Below are positions 36,826 to 49,500 of a stretch of DNA of 64,000 nucleotides, in pieces. Source of the stretch: Symbiodinium natans. Taxonomy: Eukaryota > Sar > Dinophyceae > Suessiales > Symbiodiniaceae. Numbering within the stretch: the stretch's first letter is position 1; the number at the start of each line of letters is the position of its first letter. The stretch spans positions 82,501-146,500 of the forward strand of contig CAJNDS010000249.1 of assembly GCA_905221605.1 (NCBI GenBank), in the 5' to 3' direction. The notes under the pieces were generated by a model. It was given only the letters and a program-made list of their open reading frames with translations, searched no databases and had not been told where the DNA came from. The position numbers and the translations under genes were made by a program.

Positions 36826-39690
36826 GATAGGTGTCACGAGTACTCTTTTCAAACTTGAACATTTGAGAGTTTGAAGGGATGAGTGACCATTGAAAACTTT
36901 AGAGTTTGAAAGTTTCACAGCTTGAAGAATGAAAACGATGAACGACACGGAGGTCGAAAGTTTGAAGTTTAAAAGTTTGAAAGAGTTTCGAGCTCGAAGG
37001 TTTGAAGCGAGAGCGAGTTCGAAAGTTTGAAGCCCAATCCCCGAACTCAAGGCAAACACGGCAGGACCGGGCCTCGAGTTCGAAAGTTTCAGGGGGTTCG
37101 AGGTCGGAGAGTTCGAGCGCCTCCGGAGTTTGAGAGTTTGCGAGGTACGAGAGATTGAGAGTTTGACGCGCCCAGAAAGCTCGGAGTTTGAAGTTTGGAA
37201 ACAATACGAGTTTGACAGTTCGAAGTCTGAAACTCGTTTGACGACACTCCAACACGAAGAGTTTGACACTTTGATAAAAGCTTTGAAAGTTCGAACGCAT
37301 CGAGATTGAAAGTTTGAGAGTTTGACAGCACGTTCAGACCACATCGACTGCCGCGACTGTCACACGTGCTTCATTCTTCGAATGGGAGAAGTGATGGTCG
37401 AGAGAATTGTTGAAACCCCCCCCTCGTTCTTGTTTTTGTTTTTTGTGTTTCATTCTTCGAGCAGGGGTAAGAGAGAGGTACAGGAGGCAGGAAGATGGGG
37501 TAGAAGTAAGAGGGTTAGTCCAGGGTGGTTGCTTGAATACACGGGCTTGGGGTTGATAATAGGGCTCAGGATTTCGAGTGCTACCCTAAGCCTTAAACCT
37601 TAAACCCTGAACTCTAAACCCTAAACCCTCGTGAAGGGCCCTCGTTAGGAGTCCTGCGGTTCAGGCTTGAACTCGCGGGATTTTTGGGATTCAGGGGTTA
37701 GGGCTTCGAGTTTTAAGATGCAGGGCATTAAGGTCTGCGGTCCAGAACTTTAGGTGCAGGGTTTGTGCATCTTAAGACGTTTAAGAAGATCATCTTCAGA
37801 ACACAGACTCATAGGGTCTGGGGTTGAGTTTCGGGTAGGTGTAGGGTCGAGGACGAGGATGATGTGGATTTTTTTGCGCAGGGCTTGGGGAAGCCAGGGC
37901 ATTTCCTGAAACGCAAAGAGTCTTGGGTTTAGGGTTTAGGCTTGAAGGGGTTGAAGGGTTTGGGGTGTAGGGTAGGTTTACTGAATAGCTCGTAGAAACC
38001 CTTGATCAACAAAAAACGGGCCCTTGCACGCGACCGTCGAGATCAGCATCACACCCAAGAATGCCCCCAGGATTTGCATTACTGTTAGCCCGAAGCGCCT
38101 AAACCTTAGCTCGTCAAGGATTTATTCGGGCTTACTACGACCTTAGTCGGTTACACCCCAAGGGTTGCAGATACCCCCCCTCGGATCCTTTAGGGGCGTG
38201 GAAGGAGAGCTGGGGGGGGGGGGGGGTTCAACTGCCAGGGTTTGTGGGAGTTCAGAAAATTCGCTGAATTTAGTCTGTGCAAGCATTTGGAATAATTCCC
38301 TCGACCATCGCTTCTCCTACTCGAAGCATGAAACACAAGAAACAAAAACAAGAAACGAAGGGGGGTGGAATTTGGAATAATTCTCGCGAACATCACTTCT
38401 CCTACTCGAAAAATTAAACACATAAACGGGGGGGGGGTGGAATTTAGAATGATTCCGAACACCACTTCTCCTGCGACTTCGATCCTCGAAATAACGAAAC
38501 AGAAAAACACAAAACAAGTGGAATTTAAAATAATTCTCTCGGTTATCACGTCTCCTACTCGAGGAATGAAACACAAGAAAAAAACAGAAACGAGAAGGGT
38601 GAAATTTAGAGTAATTCTCTCGACCATCACTTCTCCTACTTCAAAAAATCAAACACACCAAAAACCAGAAACGAGGGGTGGAATTTAGAATAATTCTCTC
38701 GAACACCACTTCTCCTGCGACTTCGATTCTCGAAAAATGAAGCAGACAAAACAAAAAAAAACAAGCGGAATATAGAAAATTCTCCCGGTCATCACTTCTC
38801 CTACTCGGAGACTGAAACACAAGAAACAAAAACAGGAAACGAGGGTGGTGGAATTTAGAATAATTCTCTCGACCATCACTTCTCCTACTCGAAAAATGAA
38901 ACACATGAAAGACCAGAAACGAGGGGGGGGGGGGTGGGATTTAGAACAATTCTCTCGAACACCACTTCTCCTGCGACTTCGATTCTGGAAGAATGAAACG
39001 TCCGTTCGTGCACGCGCACGTGACGTTTCAAATATTCAACCTCTCAAACTTTCCAACTCCAAACGTTCAAACTCAGGAAACTCTCGAACTCGAAGCTGTC
39101 AAACTTTCAAACTCGTCTTGTTTCAAACTCTCGAACTCGAACGGCCGTCAACAACTTTGCACCCGTGGAATATTCAAACTCGAACGGGCTGCGAACTTCA
39201 AACTCTCAAACTCCGCATCTTTCAGACGTTCAAACTCGCAGCGTCGTGGTCGCCCTAACCTATACGCATGGCCTCGAACTTCGAACTCGAAACTTTCAAA
39301 CTGTCAAACTTTGAAACTTTCAAACTCAGTCGTGGCTAAAACTTTCGAGCGCGGGGGGAGTCAAACTCTCGAACTCTCAATCACGAAACTCCATCGCCCC
39401 AAACTTTCAAAGTTTGATGTTTTCAAAGTCGGGATCGCAAAAAACATGGAGATTGAGTTTGAAGGAGGTAATCGAAGTTGAGTGTTCGATCGTTCGAAAG
39501 ACCGAAACATTTCAGAGTTCGAAACTTTGAACATTTGAAGTTTGAAGATTGAAAGAGACCTCCCTTCACGTATTTTCAAAGTGCAAACTCGAGATGTTCG
39601 AACTTTCAAACTTTCAAAGGTTGAAATCTTTCAAACTTTCGAGCTCGAACGTCTTCGAACACTCAAAGTCTCAAATTCGAAGTACGTCGC
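36826..39690. repeat. Giant inverted repeat (foldback), ~2.9 kb
   Basis: The left arm (36826-37465) is dense in gtttgaaagtttgaa words followed by one reversed copy of an 80-bp unit (agaagtgatggtcgagagaatt..gtgtttcattcttcga). The right side has nine forward copies of that unit (38285-38990) followed by 39005-39690, dense in ttcaaactttcaaact words. The centre (37466-38284) contains CCCTAAA-like words. The arms are low-complexity and diverged, so pairing is word-level rather than base-perfect. The KLSNS-rich frames on either side translate the repeat. Confidence 0.75.
38285..38990. repeat. Nine-copy ~80-bp satellite with three-unit higher-order period
   Basis: Unit: tggaatttagaataattctc, tcgaccatcacttctcctac, tcgaaaaatgaaacacaaga, then an A-rich and G-run tail; 70-87 bp. 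Copies 3, 6 and 9 (about 38438, 38678, 38935) share a distinct variant (gaacaccacttctcctgcga plus cttcgat), giving a higher-order period of three units, about 240-257 bp. Confidence 0.88.
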
Positions 39691-41234
39691 TTTTGACGCC
39701 CTGCAACATTTTGTGCGACACCACCATTGCTACTGATACAAATGCAACGATTGTACTACCGCTACCAGTAATATTACTAGTCCGAGGGGAGCATCGATAG
39801 AATGCCATCGATAGCACGCCTTGCTCTTCCAAGGAACGTTCGGAAAAGCACCGCCAGAGCGGTGATGCCGCGGCAGAGCCTTCGCCTGGCTTGGGGGAGA
39901 AACAAGCCCGGATACCCTGACAAGTCTTTGTCGGGTTTCGACTTGATAGACAACAGACTCAAAAGACTCAATAGACGTTATCTTTGTTGGGAAAGAATGC
40001 ACAGAGGGTGATGTTGGTGATAAACCCTGAAGAACCAGGACTGGACCAACTGAACTGGGTCTCATCATTGAGGTTCTTGGATCTGGGCCTCGGATCGGTT
40101 GTTCGAAAGTGCTTGGCTGCCCTGCCCAGCCCCACAAACTCAGGAATCAAAGTCTGGCACTGAACATTCAAACGATGTCAAGTGTAGTTTTGCTTGTCTT
40201 TTCCGGCCTCGTTAAACCTTATCTGGTCAAGCCCTATGTAGACCCTAACTTTCCCCAGGGGCTGACCCCGGCTGGCCCCGCTTGAAATGGCCTCTGCCGG
40301 CGGCTCGGTCCTGTTGAGACCGCCTCTGAGAAGATCCAAAAGCAATTTTCCCCGCGCCTTGCCGCTGCGCTTGTGCTGCGCTTGTGGTAAGTCTTTCCAT
40401 TAAGCATCAAGGAAGCATAAGTTGAATGACGACATTCTGCCATTGACGATTCAGAGTTTGCCGCTTCACTTGGGGCATTCGGAGATTTACAGGTTCTGTT
40501 TCGGCTCTTCGTGCCTTCAGGTTTCCAAGTGTTGTCAGATGCTCATTTTGGGCTGATCCGCAAAGGCGAAAGTTGATTATAGGCTCTTACTGCTACCGTA
40601 CTGGACAAAATCAACCCTCATGCGCACTTTCTCGGCTGCAAGCGAGGCAGGCTGGGACCAAGGCATCAGATTTTCAAGGCCCAGTCACGGAACTCGGGAT
40701 CGGACCGGCAGCTTCAAAAGCCCAACGCTGTGCACGAGATCACAAAGTCAAGCCGAAACCCTCCAATGTTGTCTTGGACTACCTCCATGTCACCAAAAAG
40801 CCGCGTATAGCTCGCACACCCTACTCCTTAAGCCCATAGCCATAGCTTTCAAAAGCCCCCTCCTCCGGCTGCCCCGACCAGGTCATGCTCGAAAGTCTCA
40901 CAGCGTCTGCTGCACATCCAGAGCCGTCCCATCACCTGGGCACCATGTTTCCACGGCGGGGCTATGTTGGGCTTGCAGTCTTTCGGCCTCGGAGCAGTCT
41001 AGAACCCTGTTACTAGCGTATATGATGTCCAAGAGTCTTCTCAAGAAAGCCACACGCAGGACAAGCTGATCCCAACAGGCCGCATGAACCCTCAGTCCTT
41101 TCGACCCGTGCAAGATGTGCAAGATGCGCTAGAGGCTCAGTTCTTGATTACATGGGGCTGATGTGTTGAGCCGTATTCAGGATACGACAAGCCAGAGGTT
41201 TGATATAGAGCTACGCAAGTTCTTCTTCTCTTTC
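39691..41234. other. No recognisable gene
   Basis: Short frames on both strands, none with a recognisable motif or strand bias. Confidence 0.5.
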
Positions 41235-41727
41235 TTGTATGTATATATATATATATATATGGTTCCGTGTCCCGTGTCGGTACCCCCTCCACCCCCCCCC
41301 CACCCCCCCCCCCACCCCCCCCCCCCAAGCACCCCCAACCCCCCCCACCCCCACCCCCCCCCCCCACCCCCCCCCCCCCCCACCCCCCCCCCCCCCCCCA
41401 CCCCCCCCCCCCACCCCCCCCCCCCCCCCCCGCCCGCCTAAACCCTACCCTAAACCAAAGCCCCAAACCCTAAACCCTAAACCCCTGAACCCTAAACCCC
41501 AAACCCTCAACCCAAACCCCAACCACACCACCCCACAGGGGGCCCACAAAAGCGAAAACCCTCAACACACCACCCCACAGGGGGGCCCAAACCACAGGGG
41601 GGCGGGGCGGGGAAAGAATTTGGGGAGGGGGGGGGGGGGGGGGGAACCATGCAGGGGGGTCGGGGGGGGGGGGGGGTGGGGGGGGGGGGGGCAGCGACGC
41701 TGCACCCCTTGTTTTTTTTTTGTTTTT

Positions 41728-41759
<32 letters not shown>

Positions 41760-41790
41760 TTATATATGTACATATATATATATATGCGCA
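41235..41790. repeat. Miniature island: (TA)n-C run-telomere-like-G run-(T)n(TA)n
   Basis: Order: (TA)n followed by ggttccgtg; a C-rich tract of about 140 bp; exact CCCTAAA words (about 41440-41515); repeated ccccacaggggg words; a G-rich tract (41620-41690) containing aaccatgcaggg, whose complement resembles the left atggttcc; then T runs and (TA)n. Pro- and Gly-rich open frames here are artefacts of the homopolymers. Homopolymer lengths in such regions are often unreliable. Confidence 0.7.
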
Positions 41791-43711
41791 TATGTATACT
41801 TTTATTCGTATGTATTCTTACAATCAGAAGTATTTCACATGAACTTATATTCACTACTAAAGTTATGTTTACATATATGGTCCGAGACGGCCCTTTCGCA
41901 TGCGCGCCCGACTTCAGAAATCATCAGATACAAGTTGACCACAAGCCCATAGCGGGGAATCCCTAAACCTGCCCCCCGGCTTGGGTTTGACCCATCCTCC
42001 CCGAACACGCTGTGCTAGTGAGGAAGTTAATTTTATAAACCCTATAAACCTGCTCCGGGAACAGGAGGCCACAAGTGCCACGCGCAACTCTACTTCAACC
42101 CGAGAGCCCCTCCAACCCACAGCAAAGGCCGTCAAGTCAGGGGTCGAAGGTTCCAAAGATGTCATACACAGGATACTGATAAGGATATGTGCATATATAT
42201 ATATATACATATTTATTTATTTATTGATTTATATTGTTGTTTATTTATGTATTTATTCTGAAGTAGATATGTATTTTCATATTTGTGAACATAAATAACA
42301 ATAGATATATGTATATATATATATATATATATGCACACCGCTTCTTCGAACAACACCAATTTGGCCTCGTCCCGAGCCTGAGGTTCAAGCATGAGGCGAT
42401 TGTCAACATTGGCTCCATGGCGAACATGTGCATTTGCATCACTACGTTGCGCACTGACCTGCAGCTACAAGCCTGGAGTTGAAAAGCGTGCCCTGAGCTC
42501 TAAAGCTGCATCTAGCCAGAAGGCCCCTCCACTACGGGGGAATGCGGGGGAGGTTTGTCAGTAGTCGCTAGAAGTACTAAGGGGCTCTATAGTGCCAGAT
42601 GACATAGAGAAGTGTGAAAACGGTTTATCTTGCTGGTAGCGACTCTGAACATGCGCCGCTTGTAAACCAATCATGTAGTCCCCCAGGTGGTGGCTCATGA
42701 CCAACCATGAATCCGCAAACACATCGGCCTAACTCCACTCAAGCTCGACTTCATAAGGCCGGCTGCACCGAGCCGGAGCGCGCGAAGGGCATAAAGCGGG
42801 TGTCTGAGAACTCGACTTCAGGACGTGGGGACGTTCACTGGCAAGGCGAAATAAAGCTAGATGAAGAAGAACCTGCTGACATCCTTATACCAAACCGTGA
42901 ATGCCTCACCCCGCCTGCAATTGCAGCGAAATCTATATAGAGTTTTGTGAGCACACATTAGGGTATCTGGTTGGGACGAGTATGCTGCTTTTGCTGTACT
43001 TGTGTGCTTGGGCGGGCCATGTTGTTTTTGCTTTTGACTCCTCTTGCCGAGGGATGCAAGTTAGCAAAACTGAAGATGCCAGGAGCTTTGGCTGCTTGCT
43101 TTGACAAAACATGGGCTTCAGGGTGGGGCAGGAACACCCAAGCAACATGCTGAAACCTGAGCCCTAACCTTGAACCTTGCGTACGGTGATGGTGTGCACT
43201 GGTGGTAAGCTGGATGAAAGCAGTTCACATCAGTTCACCCAAGGGCCGCCACTGATCTCGACAAGCGGGTCGCTTGCCTGAACACCACAAGCCGATGTCC
43301 ATAAGACCGAGGGAGGAGTAAATCGAAAAAGCTATCCCTATGCCCTATGATGTTACCGATATCGCCGTGGTATACGGCTTCAGTATAAGGCGTGCTTGCA
43401 GAAGACAAACTCGAAGCCAACACAGCTGTTCAGTACGACAAGAAGACCTTTCCCCAGAAGCCGATGCTCATCAAACATCAGCATCTCCGTAAAGCCGGCC
43501 TGAACGAAGCACCGTGTATAGGACCCAAACCCAAGGTCCTGGAGTTGAGGGGCGCCTTCGCCGAATTGGGGTACAAGTCCAAATTTCTCTCACGCCAGAC
43601 ACCGGACCCCTTCTCGGCTGCATTGACAAAAGTCAAGAAACACCATCAGCAATTTCCAACCCCCCTCCCCCAACACCCCCCCCCCCCCAACAAAAAAACA
43701 AAAAAAGAATG
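41791..43711. other. No recognisable gene; TA tracts
   Basis: (TA)n at about 42195-42215 and 42310-42333. Otherwise short frames, including an unassigned 147-codon plus frame (43392-43835) that runs into the terminus of the next island. Confidence 0.45.
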
Positions 43712-43844
43712 TGTGTATATATATATATATATGTATATATGGTCCCCTCCCCCAAAGATCCATGTTTTTTATACCCTTTTCATCCCACAAGAACCTTTCC
43801 TCTTCAAAACAATTTTAGTCTTCAAGAATTCTTAGGAGTTCTTA

Positions 43845-44425
43845 AGAATTAAGCCTGAAATTGAAGATTGAAGATTCCTGGGGGACTCTTGCCCAGGAAT
43901 CTTCAATTTTCAATGTTCTCTTTTTAGGAGTTCTTAAGAACTCTTGAGAATTAATACTGAAAATTGCGGATTGAAGATTTCTGCAGGACTCTTGGGCGAA
44001 ATCTTCAGCTTCTCCCAGGAATCTTCAATCTTTCAATCTTCAATTTCAGGATTAATTCTTTAGACTTCTTAACTGAAGAATTTATCCTGGAAATTGAAGA
44101 TTGAAGATTGCTGCGGGACTCTTGGGCGAAATATTCAGTTTTCTTCTTAGACGGACATCGAAGATTTCTCACGAGAGTCTCCCAGGAAACTTCAATCTTC
44201 AACCTTCAATTTCCTTCTTATGAATTCTTAAGAATTCGTAAAAATTCTTAGCAAATTCCAACTGAAAATTCAAAGATTTTCCGCAAGAGTCCCCCAGGAA
44301 TCTTCAATCTTCAATTTCAAGATTAACTCTTCAGAGGTCTCAAGAATTCTGAAAGATACTCCTGAGATTGAAGACCAAAACCGAAGATTTTCCACCGGAA
44401 TCTTCAATCTTCAATTTTAACATTT
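43845..44425. repeat. Array of about five hairpins (gattgaagatt / aatcttcaatc)
   Basis: Successive stems of the type aaattgaagattgaagatt and aatcttcaatcttcaattt flanking ctgggggactcttgccc-like loops, separated by ttcttaagaattctt linkers. Stems centre near 43886, 44005, 44150, 44290 and 44393. Confidence 0.82.
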
Positions 44426-44636
44426 AAGAGTGCTTCAAGAGTTCTTAAGCATGTTTAAGATTAATCCTGAAACAATAATATCAAGAAACTTAATCCTGCT
44501 GCCATTTCTTTTCGGAGGTGCGAAAAAACAACAAGAAAAAACAAACTCGAATCCTGCAAAATCTCAAAAGGGTACCAACCCCCCCCCCCCCCCTACAAAA
44601 AACACACACACACACACAATATAATCAATTTACAAA

Positions 44637-44975
44637 AGCTAAGATATCTCAAGCGATCATCCCCCAATAAGCAAAAACTGGACTCTGTATACTAAATACT
44701 GTATCTTATCAAGCATATCTTAAGGCATCACGCCCCAATAAGCAAAATCTGAACTCTATACCAAATGCTGTACCTTAGCTAACATATCTTAAGCCAGCAC
44801 ACCCCAACAAGCAAAATCTGAACTCTGTACTAAACGCTGTACCTTAGCTAACATATCTTAAGCCATCACGCCCCGATAAGCAACACAAAACATCTATCCT
44901 AAAAGCTATACCATAGCTGAAGAAATCTCAAACAATCATCCCCCGATAAGCAAAACCAGAATTCTATCATATATC
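44637..44975. repeat. 70-bp satellite, about five copies
   Basis: Unit words: gctaacatatcttaagcca, tcacgccccaataagcaaaa, tctgaactctgtactaaa, gctgtacctta. Five consecutive copies with increasing decay at both ends. Confidence 0.88.
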
Positions 44976-45049
44976 GATATAGTTTGTTCATATTTCAAAC
45001 CCCATGAAATAGTGAAAGGACATTTGTCGCAAGATTTAAAAGCATAGGC

Positions 45050-46310
45050 ATAAGTTCACGGGATTTAAGGTTTAGGGATTTACCCCTCAAGCCCTATAAC
45101 TAAAAGGGGTTATAAGGTTCTGCCGTATAGGTAATGCCCGAACCTTCAACCCTAAACATTAAACCTTATAGGGTTCAATGACTCAAAAACCTAAGTTCTG
45201 GGCATGTACACCTTCAGCGCATTTTAGGGTGAAAACCTTGGAACCTTCTACAGTAGAGCCCTGTAGGTTTTCAGGGTTCTGACCCTAAACGATTCAGGGT
45301 TAAGGTCTTACAAACATAAGGCATAATCGGGTTTAAGGTCCAGGGATTTAAGCCTCAAGCCCTATAGGATTATAAGGTTCTATCGTATAGGTATTGCACA
45401 AACCTTAAACCTAAACCTTTAAACTTTATAGGGTTCAATGGTTCAGAAACCTAAGGTCTGGGCATGTATACCTTCAGCGCCCCTTTGGGGCTTAAACCTT
45501 TGAACCTTTTAGCGCCCTACAATTAATAGAGACCAAGACAGAAGATTTATGGAGACAACATCGTAAAACCTTAGGACTTACCTTCACAACCAATGGCCCT
45601 TTTAAGCCCGTACATAATTCTATTAATGAATCCAATCTTTTAATATTATGTAAAAGGACACAGTCTATTAGTATTACCAAAAGCCTCTGTTTAAGGGCTC
45701 TTTACTCCATTATGATATACTTCTTAATTCATCCCTTAAACCTTAACTCTATAGTGTTTGAAGGTTAGGGTTTAGATGTAATTGCCGGCTTAGCTTTAAA
45801 TGCCTACATCTTGAACCCTAAACCTGTCAACCTTAACCCGGTAGGGCTTCAAGGTTAATTAAGACTTAATCATATAGGGTCGCAGGGCTTCTCTTTAAAG
45901 CCCTAAACCCTTATCTGATAGGGTATAAGAGAATAAGCCTTCAAACAAAAACATGGAGCTCAGCAGAGCGGAAGGTAGGGCAGGTGGGGGGGGGGGGGGA
46001 GGGGGGTGTGTTCAAAGGTCCTGGCTGCCTATGTTGGAGGACCCCCCCCCACCCCCCGATACTAAGCAAATTTAATGCTTATAAGCAGTATAGTATGACA
46101 AATACTCTTTCCAATCAAGATTGAGTACGCAGATTACCAACTCATACATATAAGACTAAGTACGCAGATTACCAACTCACACATATGTTAACTGCCTAAA
46201 CCTTGAACCCTTTAGACTCTATGGGCTTAGCTTACAATGCCTAAATCTTAAAGCCTAAACCTTTCAAAAACCTTAACCCCGTAGGGTTGAAAGGTTAAGG
46301 GACATAAGAC
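45050..46310. repeat. Telomere-like tract, second copy of dispersed repeat
   Basis: Telomere-like words with the same landmark order as 20985-21900 (ggttctg-gtataggtaatgcc, tctgggcatg, cttcagcgc, cagggttctgaccctaaa, gagaataagcctt, aagcaaatttaatgctta, tacgcagattaccaactca). Two internal near-copies of the first landmarks (about 45110 and 45365) indicate a local duplication. Confidence 0.8.
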
Positions 46311-46599
46311 TACAAGCATTCGGATGCGGATCTGCGGATCTGCGGGGGGGGGGGGGGAGGGTTAGCATATACAAAAAAAACATATATATATATATAAATG
46401 TATAATAAACAACTGAAATACAGACGTGGTGGCCCCTCCCAACCCTTTGGGCCGGCGCAGGGCTGAGTGATGCCGGGCTTGAAGCTGACACCACCCGAGG
46501 GGCTTCTCTACATCTCTACATCATGGCCTGGTTTTTAGTGGCAATAACAAAACGAAGACTCCTATTTAGAGATTGTGAGTTGTTTCAAGGCCGGGGAAT

Positions 46600-49500
46600 T
46601 ATGTCTTTAGGGGTATGGGGGGTGTTCAGGCACGCTCCCATTGTGAAAGCGATAAGCCCCGCCAAGAGCTTCCCGACAAAACCTCCGAATAGCTTTGGCC
46701 TCAGCGGCTCCGAGCAGACAACGCTGTACATTCTACGCGATGCCTACGTCCTGAAGCGCCAAACGCCAAAGAAATCCATCAATTTTCGAAGCACTTTGTT
46801 GACACACCCCCACCGTATCCCGGCGTGGGGCCTGTGATGGGCCTCTAGCTCTTACAAAAGCGTAAGAAGCAAGTGTTGCCCATTGCTTAGCTCAACAACC
46901 CTCCCAGAGCCTTCCAGGCTTCAGAAAAGCTGCCCCATGCCATTTGAGTCAAAATCGAGGGGTTGCCTCCCAAAAGCCTCATGTTTTGACCCCCAAAACG
47001 ACCCGCCCAACATGTGCTGAGGCTCCACGCATGGATACTGTCTGCTGTATAGACATGTTTGTCGTTCTTGTACTGTTTTTGTTGGGGGATAGGGGGTTTT
47101 AGTTGCGGCGCTTGGGCGTATTCTCGCTCTTAGCTTTCCTGTGGTGAGATGAGTTGTGGCTTGGGGCTCGCCTAAAGAGGCCCGAAAGCCCCGAACCATC
47201 ACTAAACCGTCCAGACCTCCCCAAGTTCTGAAGACGCTGCCTGCGTTGGGGCCGGGGTCACCGCGCTTGGGGCCGGCGCCTCCTGAGAACAGCACACTTG
47301 AACCCACAAGGTAGTTCAGCGGCTTGGGATGGATTGCAGCGGCGTTAGTGTCCGTGCTTTGTGAAGGATTCTTGCATCCGAACTGTCATCGAGCAGCTCA
47401 GGGATTCGGGTCGGGGGCTCAGGTCTTTGAGAGTATGGGGGGTGCACGCTCCCATTGTGAAAGCGATAAGCCCCGCCAAGAGCTTCCCGACAAAACCTCC
47501 GAATAGCTTTGGCCTCAGCGGCTCCGAGCAGACAACGCTGTACATTCTACACGATGCCTACGTCCTGAAGCCCCAAACACCAAAGAAATCCATCAATTTT
47601 CGAAGCACTTTGTTGACACGCCCCCACCGTATCCCGGCGTGGGGCCTGTGATGGGCCTCTAGCTCTTACAAAAGCGTAAGAAGCAAGTGTTGCCCATTGC
47701 TTAGCTCAACAACCCTCCCAGAGCCTTCCAGGCTTCAGAAAAGCTGCCCCATGCCATTTGAGTCAAAATCGAGGGGTTGCCTCCCAAAAGCCTCATGTTT
47801 TGACCCCCAAAACGACCCGCCCAACATGTGCTGAGGCTCCACGCATGGATACTGTCTGCTGTATAGACATGTTTGTCGTTCTTGTACTGTTTTTGTTGGG
47901 GGATAGGGGGTTTTAGTTGCGGCGCTTGGGCGTATTCTCGCTCTTAGCTTTCCTGTGGTGAGATGAGTTGTGGCTTGGGGCTCGCCTAAAGAGGCCCGAA
48001 AGCCCCGAACCATCACTAAACCGTCCAGACCTCCCCAAGTTCTGAAGATGCTGCCTGCGTTGGGGCCGGGGTCACCGCGCTTGGGGCCGGCGCCTCCTGA
48101 GAACAGCACACTTGAACCCACAAGGTAGTTCAGCGGCTTGGGATGGATTGCAGCGGCGTTAGTGTCCGTGCTTTGTGAAGGATTCTTGCATCGGAACTGT
48201 CATCGAGCAGCTCAGGGATTCGGGTCGGGGGCTCAGGTCTTTGAGAGTATGGGGGGTGCACGCTCCCATTGTGAAAGCGATAAGCCCCGCCAAGAGCTTC
48301 CCGACAAAACCTCCGAATAGCTTTGGCCTCAGCGGCTCCGAGCAGACAACGCTGTACATTCTACACGATGCCTACGTCCTGAAGCCCCAAACACCGTGGG
48401 GCCTGTGATGGGGCACTAGCTCTTACAAAAGCGTAAGAAGCAAGCGTTGCCCATTGCTTAGCTCAACAACCCTCCCAGAGCCTTCCAGGCTTCAGAAAAG
48501 CTGCCCCATGCCATTTGAGTCAAAATCGAGGGGTTGCCTCCCAAGAGCCTCATGTTTTGACCCAAAACGACCCGCCCAATATGTGCTGAGGCTCCACGCA
48601 TGGATACTGTCTGTTGTATAGACATGTTTGTCGTTCTTGTACTGTTTTTGTTGGGGGATAGGGGCGGGTTTTTGTTGCGGCGCTTGGGAATATTCTCGCT
48701 CTTCGCTTTCCTGTGGTGAGATGAGTTGTGGCTTGGGGCTCGCCTAAAGAGGCCCGAAAGCCCCGAACCATCACTAAAGCGTCCAGACCTCCCCAAGTTC
48801 TGAAGACGCTGCCTGCGTTGGGGCCGGGGTCACCGCGCTTGGGGCCGGCGCCTCCTGAGAACAGCACTTGAACCCACAAGGTAGTTCAGCGGCTTGGGAT
48901 GGATTGCAGCGGCGTTAGTGTCCGTGCTTTGTGAAGGATTCTTGCATCGGAACTGTCATCGAGCAGCTCAGGGATTCGGGTCGGGGGCTCAGGTCTTTGA
49001 GAGTATGGGGGGTGCACGCTCCCATTGTGAAAGCGATAAGCCCCGCCAAGAGCTTCCCGACAAAACCTCCGAATAGCTTTGGCCTCAGCGGCTCCGAGCA
49101 GACAACGCTGTACATTCTGCACGATGCCTACGTCCTGAAGCGCCAAACGCCAAAGAATTCCATCAATTTTCGAAGCACTTTGTTGACACGCCCCCACCGT
49201 ATCCCGGCGTGGGGCCTGTCATGGGCCTCTAGCTCTTACAAAAGCGTAAGAAGCAAGTGTTGCCCATTGCTTAGCTCAACAACCCTCCCAGAGCCTTCCA
49301 GGCTTCAGAAAAGCTGCCCCATCCCATTTGAGTCAAAATCGAGGGGTTGCCTCCAAGAGCCTCATGTTTTGACCCAAAACGACCCGCCCAATATGTGCTG
49401 AGGCTCCACGCATGGATACTGTCTGCTGGAAAGACATGTTTGTCGTTCTTGTACTGTTTTTGTTGGGGGATAGGGGGTTTTTGTTGCGGCGCTTGGGCGT

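Larger units (their letters stand above)
43712..46400. mobile_element. Composite island 2, same architecture as island 1
   Basis: The left terminus is (TA)n, ggtcccctccccc, aaagatcc (43712-43762). The right terminus, inverted, is gatctgcg, G13, agggttagcatata, then (TA)n (46336-46400). These resemble the island 1 ends (atggta/gcta, C run, aaagatc). Inside, in order: a hairpin array with the island 1 hairpin core (43845-44425), a 70-bp satellite (44637-44975), and a telomere-like tract (45050-45935) plus segment homologous to 20.99-21.9 kb. Length about 2.65 kb, close to island 1. No coding sequence is recognisable. The shared termini plus shared hairpin core make common ancestry with island 1 likely; mobility is inferred. 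Confidence 0.55.

Noticed and set aside
36706-37344. 212-codon minus frame rich in KLSNS
   Set aside because: It translates the gtttgaaag repeat; the mirrored repeat on the right gives the same peptide words on the other strand.
41137-41952. Pro-rich 237-codon plus frame and Gly-rich minus frames
   Set aside because: Produced by C and G homopolymers and flanking T runs; the apparent membrane segment is poly-T translated as Phe.
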